Assembly (NCBI GenBank): GCA_016719485.1
Contig: JADJZB010000022.1
Location: 113,881 to 177,880, forward strand
Source of the DNA: Holophagales bacterium
GTDB lineage: Bacteria; Acidobacteriota; Thermoanaerobaculia; UBA5066
Direction: 5' to 3'
Length of the DNA: 64,000 nt
The number at the start of each line of letters is the position of its first letter. Within the stretch, counting starts at the first letter, position 1. A model generated the notes under the pieces. That model saw only the letters and a list, made by a program, of their open reading frames with translations. It had not been told where the DNA came from and searched no databases. This document shows, piece after piece, positions 38,976 through 48,760 of the stretch. The position numbers and the translations under genes were made by a program.

Positions 38976-40343
38976 TCAGGCCTTGCCCGGTTTCGCCGAT
39001 GCCTTCGGGCCCGCCTTCACCTTTCGGGTTGTCCGCTTCTCCGCGGGCGCGCACATCGCCTCGACCGACTTCGGCGCGGCGGAGGTGAGGATGCGGTGGC
39101 CTTCCGCGGTCACGAGGACGTCGTCCTCGATCCGCACGCCGATCCCGAGGAACGAGGCCGGCACCTTCTTCTCGTCGGGCCGGATGTAGAGCCCCGGCTC
39201 CACCGTCAGGACCATCCCCGGCTCCAGCAGCCGCCACTCCCCCTTCGCGTCGTGGTAGCGGCCCCGGTCGTGGACGTCCATCCCGAGCCAGTGCGACGTC
39301 CGGTGCATGTAGAAACGGGTGTAGTCCCCTTTCTCGACCGCCTTCTTTCGCTTCCCCGAGAGGAGCCCCAGCTCGAAGAGACCGTCGATGAGGACCTCGA
39401 CCGCCGCGTCGTGGACGTCCTGGAAGCGCCCGCCCGGCCTCACCTTCGCGATGGCCGCGTGCTGGGCCGCGAGGACGACGCGGTAGACCGCCTCCTGCTC
39501 CGGACGGAAGTGCCCCGAGGCGGGGAACGTCCGGGTGATGTCCGACGCGTAGCCTTCGTACTCGCACCCCGCATCGACGAGGACGAGGTCGCCGTCCTCG
39601 ATCTTCCGGTCGTTCTCGACGTAGTGGAGGGTCGTGGCGTTCGGGCCCGAGGCGACGATCGTCTCGTACGACGGCCCCGACGCCCCTTCCGTCCGGAAGC
39701 GCCTCGCGATGGCCGCCTCCACCTCGTACTCCATCCGCCCCGGCCGCGCCATCTCGCGCGCCTCGTCGTGCGCCACGGCCGCGATCGCCGCGGCCCGCTC
39801 CATGAGGGCGACCTCTTCCGGTTCCTTGCGCAGGCGCAGCTCGTGGATCACGTCCGTCACGTCGTTCACGGCGACCGGCCCGCGCTGCGGGATGCGCGCC
39901 TCGCGCCGGAACCGGCCGAGGATCGAGGCGACGAGGAGGTCGCGTTTCTCGTCGATCCCGAAGGCGTAGTGGAGACTCGACGAGCCTCGGATCAGCTCGG
40001 GAAGCCTCTTCTCCAGCTCCCCCACCTCCCAGGCCTCGTCGGCACCGTGGACCTTCACCGCCCCCTTCGTTCCCGCGCGCCTCCCCTCCCAGGTCTCCCT
40101 CTCGCGGTCCCTGGGCCTCACGAAGAGGAAGTACGCCCGCGCCCCCGCGTCGAGGACCGCGACCGTCTCCGGCTCGCCGAACCCCGTCAGGTAGAAGAGG
40201 TCGGGATCGGGCCGGTAGCGGTAGGCCGTGTCCCACCCGAGGTGCTGCTCGGGCGTGGCGAAGAGGATCGCCACCCCCTCCTTCACGCGGTCGAAGAACC
40301 GCTCGCGGCGGCGGGCGAAGAGGTCGGTCGCTGCGTTCGACAT
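38976..40343 (-). CDS. pepP: Xaa-Pro aminopeptidase (M24B family)
   Basis: 455 residues. Peptidase M24 with an N-terminal creatinase-like domain (about 1-165) and a pita-bread catalytic domain (about 170-430). Metal ligands can be followed: Asp in VLVDAGCEYEGYASDITRTF (two Asp), His in HRTSHWLGMDVHD, Glu in LTVEPGLYI and Glu in GVRIEDDVLV. It removes the N-terminal residue from peptides with proline second. A Lys/Ala-rich tail of about 30 residues follows (RTTRKVKAGPKASAKPGKA). The ATG is six bases after a TAGACT -10 box, suggesting a leaderless mRNA. It is convergent with the TetR gene and divergent from the pseudouridine synthase. Confidence 0.95.
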   Translation of the reverse strand: MSNAATDLFARRRERFFDRVKEGVAILFATPEQHLGWDTAYRYRPDPDLFYLTGFGEPETVAVLDAGARAYFLFVRPRDRERETWEGRRAGTKGAVKVHGADEAWEVGELEKRLPELIRGSSSLHYAFGIDEKRDLLVASILGRFRREARIPQRGPVAVNDVTDVIHELRLRKEPEEVALMERAAAIAAVAHDEAREMARPGRMEYEVEAAIARRFRTEGASGPSYETIVASGPNATTLHYVENDRKIEDGDLVLVDAGCEYEGYASDITRTFPASGHFRPEQEAVYRVVLAAQHAAIAKVRPGGRFQDVHDAAVEVLIDGLFELGLLSGKRKKAVEKGDYTRFYMHRTSHWLGMDVHDRGRYHDAKGEWRLLEPGMVLTVEPGLYIRPDEKKVPASFLGIGVRIEDDVLVTAEGHRILTSAAPKSVEAMCAPAEKRTTRKVKAGPKASAKPGKA

Positions 40344-40349
40344 GGCGAA

Positions 40350-40355
40350 AGTCTA
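40350..40355 (-). promoter_or_regulatory. -10 box of pepP, leaderless spacing
   Basis: TAGACT on the minus strand, six bases (TTCGCC) before the ATG. It is the same hexamer and nearly the same distance as at carB. No ribosome-binding site is present and no -35 box is convincing. Confidence 0.45.
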
Positions 40356-40384
40356 CCTGCGCGGCGCGTGAGACGATTCCCCCG

Positions 40385-41317
40385 ATGGACAACACTCGCA
40401 TCGTGCGCCGGCTCGCGGCCCTCTACCCCGCCGAAACCGCCTCGCGCCTCAAGCGCTCGGTGATCGAGGGACAGGTGACGGTGAACGGTGCCGTCGTCGA
40501 CGACCCGGGTGCGCTCGTGACGGAGAAGGACACCGTCGTGTTCGACCCGAACCGCAAAGTCAGGCGGAAGGTCGACACGTCCCTCACGATCCTCTACCAG
40601 GACGACGACGCGGTGGCGGTGGTCAAGCCCGCGGGGCTCCTGACGCACCCGACCGAGGCCAAGGAGAAGGACTCGCTCCTCTCCCGCGTCTCTTCGTGGG
40701 CGGCGAAGGCGGGCAAGGGACGGGCTTACGTCGGCGTCGTCCACCGGCTCGACAAGGAGACGTCCGGAGCCCTCGTCTTCGCTCGGAGCCGGAAGGCGAT
40801 GGTGAGCCTTCAGGCTCAGCTTCGCGCGCACACGGTGGACCGCCGGTACGTGGCGGTCGTGGAGGGGAACCTCGCCGGGGACCAGGGGACGTTCGATTGG
40901 CCGATCCTCGAGGAGGGCGAACGGCGCAAGCGCGTGGCCCGGGACGGCGAGACGGGGATCAAGGCAGTCACCGACTGGAAGGTCCTGGAGAGGTTCGGGA
41001 TCGCGACCCTCGTCGAGGCGAGGCTCAGGACGGGGCGGACGCACCAGATCCGGATCCATTTCTCGCACGCCGGACACCCGCTCGTCGGCGATCAGGTCTA
41101 CCGCGACCCGAAGAAGCCGGGCTTCCCGATTCCGTTCAAACGGCAGGCCCTCCACGCCGGGCACCTGGGGTGGGAGAAACCCGACGGCGGAAAGGTGTCG
41201 GTCTCCACGCCGCCCGCGAGGGACTTCGAGGAGCTCCTCTCCGAGCTCCGGAAGCGCAAAGCAAAAGCCGGGCGATCCGGAAAGCCCGGAGCGCCCGGCC
41301 CTTCGAAGAAACGCTGA
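40385..41317 (+). CDS. RluA-family pseudouridine synthase
   Basis: 310 residues. An N-terminal S4-like RNA-binding domain (about 10-70; ASRLKRSVIEGQVTVNGAVV) is followed by the RluA catalytic domain with the nucleophilic Asp in VVHRLDKETSGALVFARS (about 122) and the later motif RTGRTHQIRIHFSHAGHPLVGD. Family members convert uridine to pseudouridine in 23S rRNA or tRNA; an RluD-like role is the most common for the S4-containing form. A short basic C-terminal tail (KRKAKAGRSGKPGA) is present. It is convergent with the OmpA lipoprotein gene, four bases away. Confidence 0.93.
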   Translation: MDNTRIVRRLAALYPAETASRLKRSVIEGQVTVNGAVVDDPGALVTEKDTVVFDPNRKVRRKVDTSLTILYQDDDAVAVVKPAGLLTHPTEAKEKDSLLSRVSSWAAKAGKGRAYVGVVHRLDKETSGALVFARSRKAMVSLQAQLRAHTVDRRYVAVVEGNLAGDQGTFDWPILEEGERRKRVARDGETGIKAVTDWKVLERFGIATLVEARLRTGRTHQIRIHFSHAGHPLVGDQVYRDPKKPGFPIPFKRQALHAGHLGWEKPDGGKVSVSTPPARDFEELLSELRKRKAKAGRSGKPGAPGPSKKR

Positions 41318-41321
41318 AAAG

Positions 41322-41963
41322 CTACTCGAGGACGACGAGGACGACCCGGCGGTTGGCGGCGCGGGCCTTGTTGCCCTTGCCCGTGTCGGCCGGGAGCGTG
41401 TCGCCGTAGGAGATGGTCGTCATCCGCTGGATCGCGAGCTTGTGCGTGCGCGCGAGGTAGCGGCGGACGGATTCGGCGCGCTTCTCGCCGAGGGCATCGT
41501 TGATCTCGTCGGTCCCGGTCGAGTCGGTGTGCCCCTGGATCTCCATCCAGACGGGGCGGGCCAGCTCCTTGACCTTCACCGCGAACTCGTCGAGGGCAAC
41601 CTTGGCGTCGTCGTTCAGCTCGGCCGAGCCGCTGCGGAACTTGACGCGGTCCTCGGTGAAGGTCTGCTCGAAGACGACCTTCCCCTTGGCGAGGATCCCG
41701 GCTTCCTGGGCGCGCTTGAGGGCTTCCTGCGCGGACTGGGAGAGCTTGGCGATCTCCTGGCCCTGGGCGTCGACCTTCGCCTCGGTCGCCTTCTGCTTCG
41801 TCTGCAGGTCCTCGACCTGGGTCTCGACCGTCTCGATCTTCTGATCGGTCTTGGCCGTGGCCGCGGCGATCTTCTCGTCGACCGTCTTCGTGGTGGCGCA
41901 CCCGAACGCGCCCGTCACGAGGACGGCAACGCCCACGAGGGCAGCCCGGTTCAGCTTCGTCAT
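41322..41963 (-). CDS. OmpA-family outer-membrane lipoprotein
   Basis: 213 residues. Signal peptide with lipobox (LVTGAFGC, Cys about 22), then a coiled-coil region (about 28-88) rich in Ala/Lys/Gln/Glu, as in Lpp- and Pal-like tethers. The OmpA C-terminal peptidoglycan-binding domain follows (about 95-213), with MEIQGHTDSTGTDEINDALG, EKRAESVRRYLA and ANRRVVLVV. The Asp and Arg that hold diaminopimelate are present. It is likely anchored in the outer membrane and binds the cell wall. Good ribosome-binding site (GAGGAGG). Downstream of the VWA gene on the same strand. Confidence 0.93.
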   Translation of the reverse strand: MTKLNRAALVGVAVLVTGAFGCATTKTVDEKIAAATAKTDQKIETVETQVEDLQTKQKATEAKVDAQGQEIAKLSQSAQEALKRAQEAGILAKGKVVFEQTFTEDRVKFRSGSAELNDDAKVALDEFAVKVKELARPVWMEIQGHTDSTGTDEINDALGEKRAESVRRYLARTHKLAIQRMTTISYGDTLPADTGKGNKARAANRRVVLVVLE

Positions 41964-42005
41964 TCCATTCCTCCTCAGCGTCCGATGGACGGCCTCACCG
42001 TTCGC

Positions 42006-43289
42006 TCATTTGGTTCCGGAACTGCGCGGCCCGAGCGCGGGAGGGTCGGAACCACGGTATCCGGCCCTCACGCGGACGGGGCGGGCCGGTCCGGCCACCC
42101 TCAAGGTGAGGCGTCGATATCTTACCGGACCGAGGCCCGTCGGGGAGAAACCAATCAGATATTGAGACCGCAAGTCTTTTTGAATGTCGAGGATACGGGC
42201 GGGGAGCTGGGCCGGGTCGTCGACCACGGCCATTCGCCCCCCGGTGATCCGGGCGATGTGGCTGAGCACATCGATGTCGAGCATCCACTCCACGGTCATG
42301 CCAGGGAGCGGCTGCATGAGGGCCCCGGGGGAACGGAGACCGAGAGGAAAGACCGGAACCTCGACCCCCTCCATCATCTTCGCCAGCTCGGGCTCCGTGA
42401 TCCGGGAGTCGTTGTCGATGCCGTCGGAGAGAAGAACGATGGCCCTCGAGCCGTTCTTGCCCTGGAGACTCTTCTCCGGCATCCGGGCGAGGGCGTCGCG
42501 GAACGCGGTCTTTCCCCACGGCTTCACCTGCCGCGCCGCGGCGACGATCCTCCCGGCGTCTTCCGTGAACCCGACGATCTCCTTCACCTCTCCCTCGGCG
42601 AAGACGAAGAGGGCGAAGTCGTCGCCGGGGACCCGGGTCGCCGCGAGGGTCTCGAGCGCGGCCCACGCCCCTTCCATCTTCCCGCCGAGACCCATCGAGC
42701 CCGACCCGTCGAGAAGGACGGCGTAGGAGACCGGGGCGTCCCCGCTCCCCTGGAAGAGGTCGTACGCCACCGGAACGCCGTCGGCGAGGAGCGTGACGTC
42801 CTTTTCCCTGAGATCCCCGATGGGGCGTCCCTTCCGGTCCGTGACGACGAACGGGACGAGGACGTAGCCCACGGAAACGTCGGCGGCGGCCCGCTGGGGC
42901 GTCGCCACAGCCCGCGGGCGGACGGCCGGCGCGGCGGGTGAGCGGGGACGGGCTGCCGGCGTCACGGTGCGGGCGGCGGGCACCGGGGACGGCGCCGGGG
43001 GGCGCGCGGGGGTGCCCGAAACCGCGGACGCCATCGCCGTGGGCGAGGAGGCCGGCGCCGGCGGTCCGGCCGGTAACGCGACGACCGCACCAGGTGGCAG
43101 GGGCGTCGGGGACTTCGCAACCACCGGTAACGGCCGGGCGATCGCGGGAGAGGGGCTGGGCCGCGGAGCCGGCGTTTGGGTGGGAGTCGGCCGGCCGAAC
43201 CCGCCGCCGAGGCGGAGGGACTCCTCCCCCGTCGCAGCCATCGTTGCCACGAGAAGGAGCATGGTGACGGTCGGGACCGGTCCTCTCAC
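42006..43289 (-). CDS. VWFA-domain exported protein of the acidobacterial type
   Basis: 427 residues with a signal peptide (PTVTMLLLVATMAATG). A long Pro/Ala/Thr-rich region (about 25-135) is probably extended and surface-exposed. The C-terminal part (about 140-427) is a VWFA domain: VSVGYVLVPFVVTDRKGRPI leads into the metal-binding site LLDGSGSMG (DxSxS, about 200), with LSDGIDND further on. The pattern, an N-terminal beta strand preface to a VWA domain, fits the VWFA-related domain typical of Acidobacteriota. Function unknown; VWA proteins usually mediate adhesion or complex assembly. Upstream are ndk and sucD, downstream the OmpA lipoprotein. Confidence 0.85.
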   Translation of the reverse strand: MRGPVPTVTMLLLVATMAATGEESLRLGGGFGRPTPTQTPAPRPSPSPAIARPLPVVAKSPTPLPPGAVVALPAGPPAPASSPTAMASAVSGTPARPPAPSPVPAARTVTPAARPRSPAAPAVRPRAVATPQRAAADVSVGYVLVPFVVTDRKGRPIGDLREKDVTLLADGVPVAYDLFQGSGDAPVSYAVLLDGSGSMGLGGKMEGAWAALETLAATRVPGDDFALFVFAEGEVKEIVGFTEDAGRIVAAARQVKPWGKTAFRDALARMPEKSLQGKNGSRAIVLLSDGIDNDSRITEPELAKMMEGVEVPVFPLGLRSPGALMQPLPGMTVEWMLDIDVLSHIARITGGRMAVVDDPAQLPARILDIQKDLRSQYLIGFSPTGLGPVRYRRLTLRVAGPARPVRVRAGYRGSDPPALGPRSSGTK

Positions 43290-43357
43290 CGGAGGATTGT
43301 CGCAGGAGGGCGGCCCCGCCCTCCGCGGACGGGGCAGGACCGCGCCGGACGAACGGC

Positions 43358-43771
43358 TTAGAGCAGCTCGGCCTGGGAAAAGAAGAACGTCACCTCGCGG
43401 GCGGCGTCGGCGAGATTGGCCGAGCCGTGCGAGGCGTTGCGCTCGATCGACTGGCCGAACTCCTTGCGGATCGTCCCTTCGTCGGCGTTGGCCGGGTTCG
43501 TGGCGCCCATGACGGCGCGCCAGTGGGCAACGGCGTTCTCCCGCTCGAGGACGGCGACGAAGACCGGACCCGACGTCATGTAGGCGACGAGGGAGCCGAA
43601 GAAGCCCTTGCCCGCGTGCTCGGCGTAAAACCCCTCGGCCTCGCCCTTCGTGATCCGGTGGAACTTCATCGCCACGACGCGGAAGCCCTCGGCCTCCATC
43701 CGGGCGAGGATCTTTCCCGCGTTCTTCGCTTCGACGGCGTCGGGCTTGATGATCGCGAAGGTCTTTTCCAA
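43358..43771 (-). CDS. ndk: nucleoside diphosphate kinase
   Basis: 137 residues, standard length. N-terminal KTFAIIKPDAV, the phosphohistidine in ERNASHGSAN (about 117), and the preceding GATNPANADEGTIRKEFG. It transfers phosphate between nucleoside tri- and diphosphates. It sits 20 bases after sucD, an arrangement that fits use of nucleotide products of succinyl-CoA synthetase. Confidence 0.98.
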   Translation of the reverse strand: MEKTFAIIKPDAVEAKNAGKILARMEAEGFRVVAMKFHRITKGEAEGFYAEHAGKGFFGSLVAYMTSGPVFVAVLERENAVAHWRAVMGATNPANADEGTIRKEFGQSIERNASHGSANLADAAREVTFFFSQAELL

Positions 43772-43791
43772 GATGGTCTCCTGTTGTCCGT

Positions 43792-44670
43792 TCAGCCCTT
43801 GATGGCCTTCAGCAGCGTCTCGCCGATGAGGGCCGGGGAGTCGGCGACGAGGACGCCCGCGGCGCGGAGGGCGGCGACCTTCTCGGTCGCGGTCCCCTTG
43901 CCGCCGGAGATGATCGCGCCGGCGTGACCCATGCGGCGGCCCGGAGGGGCCGTGCGGCCGGCGATGAAGGAGGCGACGGGCTTCTTCAGGTTCGCCTGGA
44001 TCCAGGCGGCCGCCTCTTCCTCGGCGCTCCCGCCGATCTCGCCGATCATGATGATCGCCTCGGTCTCCGGGTCGTCCTTGAACATCTCGAGGCAGTCGAT
44101 GAAGTTCGTGCCGTTGACCGGGTCGCCACCGATGCCGATGCAGGTCGACTGGCCGAGCCCGAGCGCGGTCGTCTGGCCGACCGCCTCGTAGGTGAGGGTC
44201 CCGGAGCGGGAGACGATGCCGACCTTGCCGGGGCGGTGGATCCGCGCCGGCATGATGCCGAGCTTCACCTTCGCCGACGGGCGGATGACGCCCGGGCAGT
44301 TCGGCCCGACGAGGCGGACGTTCGGGCGATCCGCGAGAAACGCCTTGACCCGGATCATGTCGTTGACCGGGATCCCCTCCGTGATCGCGATGACGAGGGC
44401 GACGCCCGCGTCGGCGGCTTCCATGATCCCGTCGGCCGCGGCCGGCGGCGGGACGAAGAGGAGCGACGCGTTGGCTCCCGTCTTCTCGACCGCCTCGTGG
44501 ACGGTGTTGAAGACCGGGATCCCCTCGACGTCGGTGCCTCCCTTGCCGGGGGTGACGCCCGCGACGACCTGGGTCCCGTAGTCACGCCCGGCGAGGGCGT
44601 GGAACTTCCCCTCGCGACCCGTCAGGCCCTGGACGAGGACCTTCGTGTCGGTGCTGAGCCAGCTGGCCAT
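43792..44670 (-). CDS. sucD: succinyl-CoA synthetase (succinate-CoA ligase) alpha subunit
   Basis: 292 residues. CoA-binding N-terminal half (VLVQGLTGREGKFHALAGRD), the active-site His in GRRMGHAGAIISGGKGTA (about 247) and GNCPGVI-like GPNCPGVIRPSAKVKLG. With SucC it makes succinate and ATP or GTP from succinyl-CoA in the TCA cycle. It begins one base after the sucC stop and is followed by ndk. Confidence 0.98.
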   Translation of the reverse strand: MASWLSTDTKVLVQGLTGREGKFHALAGRDYGTQVVAGVTPGKGGTDVEGIPVFNTVHEAVEKTGANASLLFVPPPAAADGIMEAADAGVALVIAITEGIPVNDMIRVKAFLADRPNVRLVGPNCPGVIRPSAKVKLGIMPARIHRPGKVGIVSRSGTLTYEAVGQTTALGLGQSTCIGIGGDPVNGTNFIDCLEMFKDDPETEAIIMIGEIGGSAEEEAAAWIQANLKKPVASFIAGRTAPPGRRMGHAGAIISGGKGTATEKVAALRAAGVLVADSPALIGETLLKAIKG

Positions 44671-44671
44671 C

Positions 44672-45841
44672 TCAGTTTCCCCCCTTCGCGACCGCGGCGA
44701 TGATCTTCTCCGCGGCGTCCTTCATCCCGTCGGCCGGGATGACGGCGAGGCCGGAGTCGCGCAGGATCGCCTTCCCCTCCTCGACGTTCGTCCCCTCGAG
44801 GCGGACGACGACGGGGATGGTGCAGCCGATCTCCTTCACCGCCTTCACGACGCCGCTGGCGATGATGTCGCACCGCATGATGCCGCCGAAGATGTTGATG
44901 AGGACCCCCTTGACGTTCGGGTCCGAGAGGATGATCCGCATCGCGTTGCGGACCTGCTCCTCGTTGGCGCCGCCGCCGACGTCGAGGAAGTTCGCGGGGC
45001 TCCCGCCGGCGTACTGGATGATGTCCATCGTCGACATCGCCAGGCCCGCGCCGTTCACCATGCAGCCGACGTTGCCGTCGAGCTTGATGTAGTTGAGGTT
45101 GAACTTCGACGCCTCGACCTCGAGCGGGTCCTCCTCGTCGAGGTCCCGGTACTCCTTGATGTCGAGGTGCCGGAAGAGGGCGTTGTCGTCGAAGTTCATC
45201 TTGGCGTCGAGCGCCACGACGTCGCCCGAGCCGGTGATCATCAGCGGGTTGATCTCGGCGAGCGAGCAGTCGGTCTCGACGTAGGCCTTCGCGAGGGCGA
45301 GAAGGAAGGGGACCGCCTTCTTGTGCGTCTCCCCCGTCAGGCCGAGCGCGTAGGCGACCTTGCGCGCCTGGAACGGCTGGAGGCCGGCGATCGCGTCGAA
45401 CGGCTCCTTCAGGATCGCCGTCGGGTCCTTGTGGGCGACCTCCTCGATCTCCATGCCGCCGAACTTCGACGCCATGAGGACCGGCTTGCCGATGGCCCGG
45501 TCGAGAGTGATGCCGAGGTAGAGCTCCTGCGCGATGTCGGCCGCCGCCTCGACGAGCACCTTCTTGACCTTGCGCCCCTCGGGGCCGGTCTGGTGGGTGA
45601 CGAGCTGCATGCCGATGATCGCCTTGGCGGCCTCGAAGGCTTCGTCTGGGCTCTTCGCGAGCTTGACGCCGCCCCCCTTGCCACGCCCGCCGGCGTGGAT
45701 CTGGGCCTTCACGACGGCCTTGCCGCCCAGGTCCTTCGCGATCTGGCGGGCCTCCTCCGGACTGTCGGTGACGCGGCCCGTCGGGGTCGGGACACCGTAG
45801 CGACGGAGGATCTCCTTCGCCTGGTACTCGTGAACTTTCAT
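44672..45841 (-). CDS. sucC: succinyl-CoA synthetase beta subunit
   Basis: 389 residues, the usual length. ATP-grasp N-terminal domain (KVHEYQAKEILRRYGVPTPT; VKAQIHAGGRGKGGGVKLA) and C-terminal CoA-ligase domain (DVGGGANEEQVRNAMRIILS, INIFGGIMRCDIIASGVV). First gene of sucC-sucD-ndk. Complete. The -10 box TAGAAT is about 49 bases upstream. Confidence 0.98.
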   Translation of the reverse strand: MKVHEYQAKEILRRYGVPTPTGRVTDSPEEARQIAKDLGGKAVVKAQIHAGGRGKGGGVKLAKSPDEAFEAAKAIIGMQLVTHQTGPEGRKVKKVLVEAAADIAQELYLGITLDRAIGKPVLMASKFGGMEIEEVAHKDPTAILKEPFDAIAGLQPFQARKVAYALGLTGETHKKAVPFLLALAKAYVETDCSLAEINPLMITGSGDVVALDAKMNFDDNALFRHLDIKEYRDLDEEDPLEVEASKFNLNYIKLDGNVGCMVNGAGLAMSTMDIIQYAGGSPANFLDVGGGANEEQVRNAMRIILSDPNVKGVLINIFGGIMRCDIIASGVVKAVKEIGCTIPVVVRLEGTNVEEGKAILRDSGLAVIPADGMKDAAEKIIAAVAKGGN

Positions 45842-45869
45842 CTCGGAGTCCCCTCTTCGGATCTCGTTT

Positions 45870-45895
45870 CGCCCGGACGGGCGGGGCGGATTCTA
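45870..45895 (-). promoter_or_regulatory. probable promoter and leader hairpin of sucC
   Basis: TAGAAT (45890-45895, minus strand) gives an expected start near 45883 and a leader of about 42 bases with a GAGGGGACTCC region before ATG. A short inverted repeat (CGCCCG/CGGGCG, 45870-45883) lies at the 5' end of the leader. No clear -35 box. Confidence 0.4.
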
Positions 45896-45952
45896 GTCCG
45901 GGGCCGGACACAGGGGCCATTCCGGTCACCGGCGACCCTCCGGGCAGCCTGG

Positions 45953-48665
45953 TCAGCGGGCCGCGGCGAGGAAACGGCGGACATCGGCGCGGATCCGGAG
46001 GGCCTCGGCCCGGGAGCCCGCGGCTTCGGCGGCACGTACCGCCCGGTCGGCGGCGAGGGCGAGGTGACCGCGGGCCGTGACGTCCCGCGCGCGGCGCGCC
46101 CAGAGCGCGGCGAAAGGCGGGGGCCGCGACGTTCCACGCTTCATGACCCTTCCCGGTACGCAACAAGAGCTCGGCCTCGAGAAGGGAAAGAAGCTCCTCG
46201 TTGCCGGAAGCCCTCTCCTTCTCGGCAAGCACCGCCGGAAGGAGAGCCCCGGCATCGGCCCCGCCGGCGAGGCGGCCCTCGAGGAGCCAGGTGCGCCGGA
46301 GCGAGGTCGCCGGCTCGCTCCCCGACGGGAGCGGTGCGGGCCTGCCCGCCCGCCAGAGGACGAACGCCTTCATCTCCTCCTTCCAGCTCCAGGCCACCTG
46401 GGTGGCGTCGATGAGGGCGAGCGCCTCGTCAAAGCGTCGGCGCTCGCAGAGCGCGAGCAGGGCGTCCTCGCACCCCGCGACGACGATCCACGGCTCCTCC
46501 CGATCTCCCCGTCCGAGAACGGCGCCGCGGTACCACGGGATCGCGCGCGAAAGCTCTCCGGAAAGGTGGAGGGCGCGTGCGGCGTCGAACTCGACGGAGG
46601 TCCGCGCCACGGCGTCGCGGCCGACCGCCCGGTAGAGCCGTTCTCCTTCGTACGCACGGCCGGCGGCAATCTCGAGGCGGGCCTCCGTCCGCCGAGCCCA
46701 CTCGAGAAGAGAGGGATCGCCCGCCGGGGCGATCGTCCTGACGGCTTCTGCCGCCGCGGCCGCGGCTCCCGGGGAATCGCCCGCGCCGTGGAGCCACGCG
46801 GCGCGGCGGAGGAGCAGCCACGCCGACGTGCGGCGCTTCTGGCGATCCGCAGTCCCGAGAGGGGAACGGCGCTTCGCCGGGAATCCGTCGAATCCGAGCT
46901 CGAACGGCTCGGCCGAGAGGCCCGAGAAGCGGAGGACCCGAGCCTGGGAATCCACCTCCATGCGCTTGGCGGCACCGGAGCGCCAGGCGGGGCCGAGCGC
47001 ATACCAGGCGAGGGAGTCGAGGCGGTCCTCGAAGACGCTCAGGTCCGGAGAAGTCGCCGGCCACGATCGGGCGCCTTCCACGGTCCTCTCCGGACTACCG
47101 AGAACGGCCGGGCGAACGGCGGCGACCGCTGCGTACTGCCCGAGCCTGTTGGCCGCCGATGCGAAGAGCAGCTCGTTCTTCCCGTCCCCGTCGAGGTCGA
47201 CGGACCCAAGGAAGACCTGGTGCCCGCTGGCCATCAGGACTGGCCGCGAGACGGCCGTTTCGGGATCGACGAGGAGGACCGCCGACGGGAAGGACTGGGG
47301 GTCGACGAGGGAGAGGATCAGCTCGTCGCCGTCGCGGCCGTCCGCGTCGACGGCCTCGAGGGCTCCGAACCCCAACCGGCTCGGCAGGTCCCAGAGGCTC
47401 GACCCGTCGGGAGGCGCGACGAGGATTTCCTTGCGGACCGCCCCCGAGGCGGGTTCGAGGAGCACGATCCTCAGCCCGCCCCTGCCCCCGTCGGGTTGAT
47501 CGGCCACGACCCCGGCGACGCCGCTCTTCCCGCCGGGCCTCCGGAAGCGGAGGATGGCCGTTTCGTTTGGGATGTCGGTCCGGTCCCAGAGAGCACGCCC
47601 TCGCGCGTCGAGAGCGACGACGCCGCGGCCGTCTGCCCGCGGGGCGAACCCTGCGGGCTCGGGTGACAGACGCAGCAGAGGTCTCGCGAGGAAAGCGGCG
47701 GCGAGCACCGCGACGCCGAGGGTGGCCGCCGCCGCGAGACCCCACTGCCGGCCGCGGCGTGCGATCGTCCCCGTCGCCCGGCGCGAACGCAGGTCGGCGA
47801 GCGCCGCCTCGGCCGACGCATACCTCTCGCCCGGCTCCTTCCTGAGGAGCCGGGCCACGAATGCGTCCAGCCAGGGCGGCGTGTCGGACCTCACGGAGCG
47901 CAGAGGAGGCGCCGGTTCCCGGACGTGCGCGAGCGCCGTCCCTACGGCCGAGTCGCGGCGGAACGGCACGCCACCGGTCAGCATCTCCCAGAGCGTGATC
48001 CCGAACGAGTAGAGGTCGCTGCGGCCGTCGAGGTCCTTCCCGAGCGCCTGCTCCGGCGAGAGGTACTCGACCGTCCCTACGATGGTGTCGGTCGCGGTGG
48101 CCCGGGTCTCGTCCGCCTCGAAGTGGCGCGCGAGGCCGAAGTCGGCGAGCTTGACGGAGCCATCGGCCGCAAGCAGTACGTTTCCCGGCTTCACGTCGCG
48201 GTGGACGATCCCGAGGCCGTGCAGGACCGCGAGACCTTCGAGAATCTCTCCCGCCATCCGGAGCGTCTCCTCGAACGGAAGCGCGCCTTCAGCGAGCCTC
48301 TCCCTGAGCGACCCGCCCGCGACGTCCTCCATCGAGAGGAAGACCGACTCGCCCGAGGCGTCGATGTCGAAGACGCGGACGAGGCGGGGGCTCGCCGCCT
48401 GCCGCGCGATCGCCACCTCCCGCCGCAGCCGCGCGAGCGCCGCGGGGCTCGTCCGGTCGGCGCGGAGGACCTTGAGAGCGACGACCTGCTTCAGGTCGCG
48501 GTCGAAGGCGGAGTAGACGACCGCCGAGCCGCCTGTCCCACGGACCGAGCGGATCTCGAAGCGGGAGCCGACGGCCGTTCCCGCGGCGAAGAGGCGGATT
48601 CCGCCCGTCTCGTCCCGGGAACTCACGCGCGGACTCTGGTCCATCGTCCGGGTCCGGTCGTCCAC
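45953..48665 (-). CDS. receptor-like Ser/Thr kinase with beta-propeller and TPR tail (one frameshift)
   Basis: About 903 residues once an extra base in the G5 run at 46119-46123 is skipped (span 3n+1). Kinase domain (about 30-300): RGTGGSAVVYSAFDRDLKQV, ALKVLR, HRDVKPGNVLLAADG, DFGLARHFEADE, TVEYLSPEQALG. One membrane helix (about 318-340). A beta-propeller-like region (about 345-650) carries FG-GAP-type acidic repeats (VDADGRDGDELI, VDLDGDGKNELLFA), which in the family bind calcium. A helical TPR-like region follows (about 665-900; ARALHLSGELSRAIPWYRGA). The second frame supplies the C-terminus ending RADVRRFLAAAR. GTG start with GGAGGAG upstream; an ATG seven codons later is the alternative. 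Divergent from proC. A paralogue lies at the right end. Confidence 0.87.
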
Positions 48666-48760
48666 CGCTCCTCCGCTTGCCTTCATTCTAGGTCGCACCT
48701 CGGCCCCGGACACCGTCGAGTACGATTCCCCCGCCCTTCCCAGGCACAGGAGACGGATCA

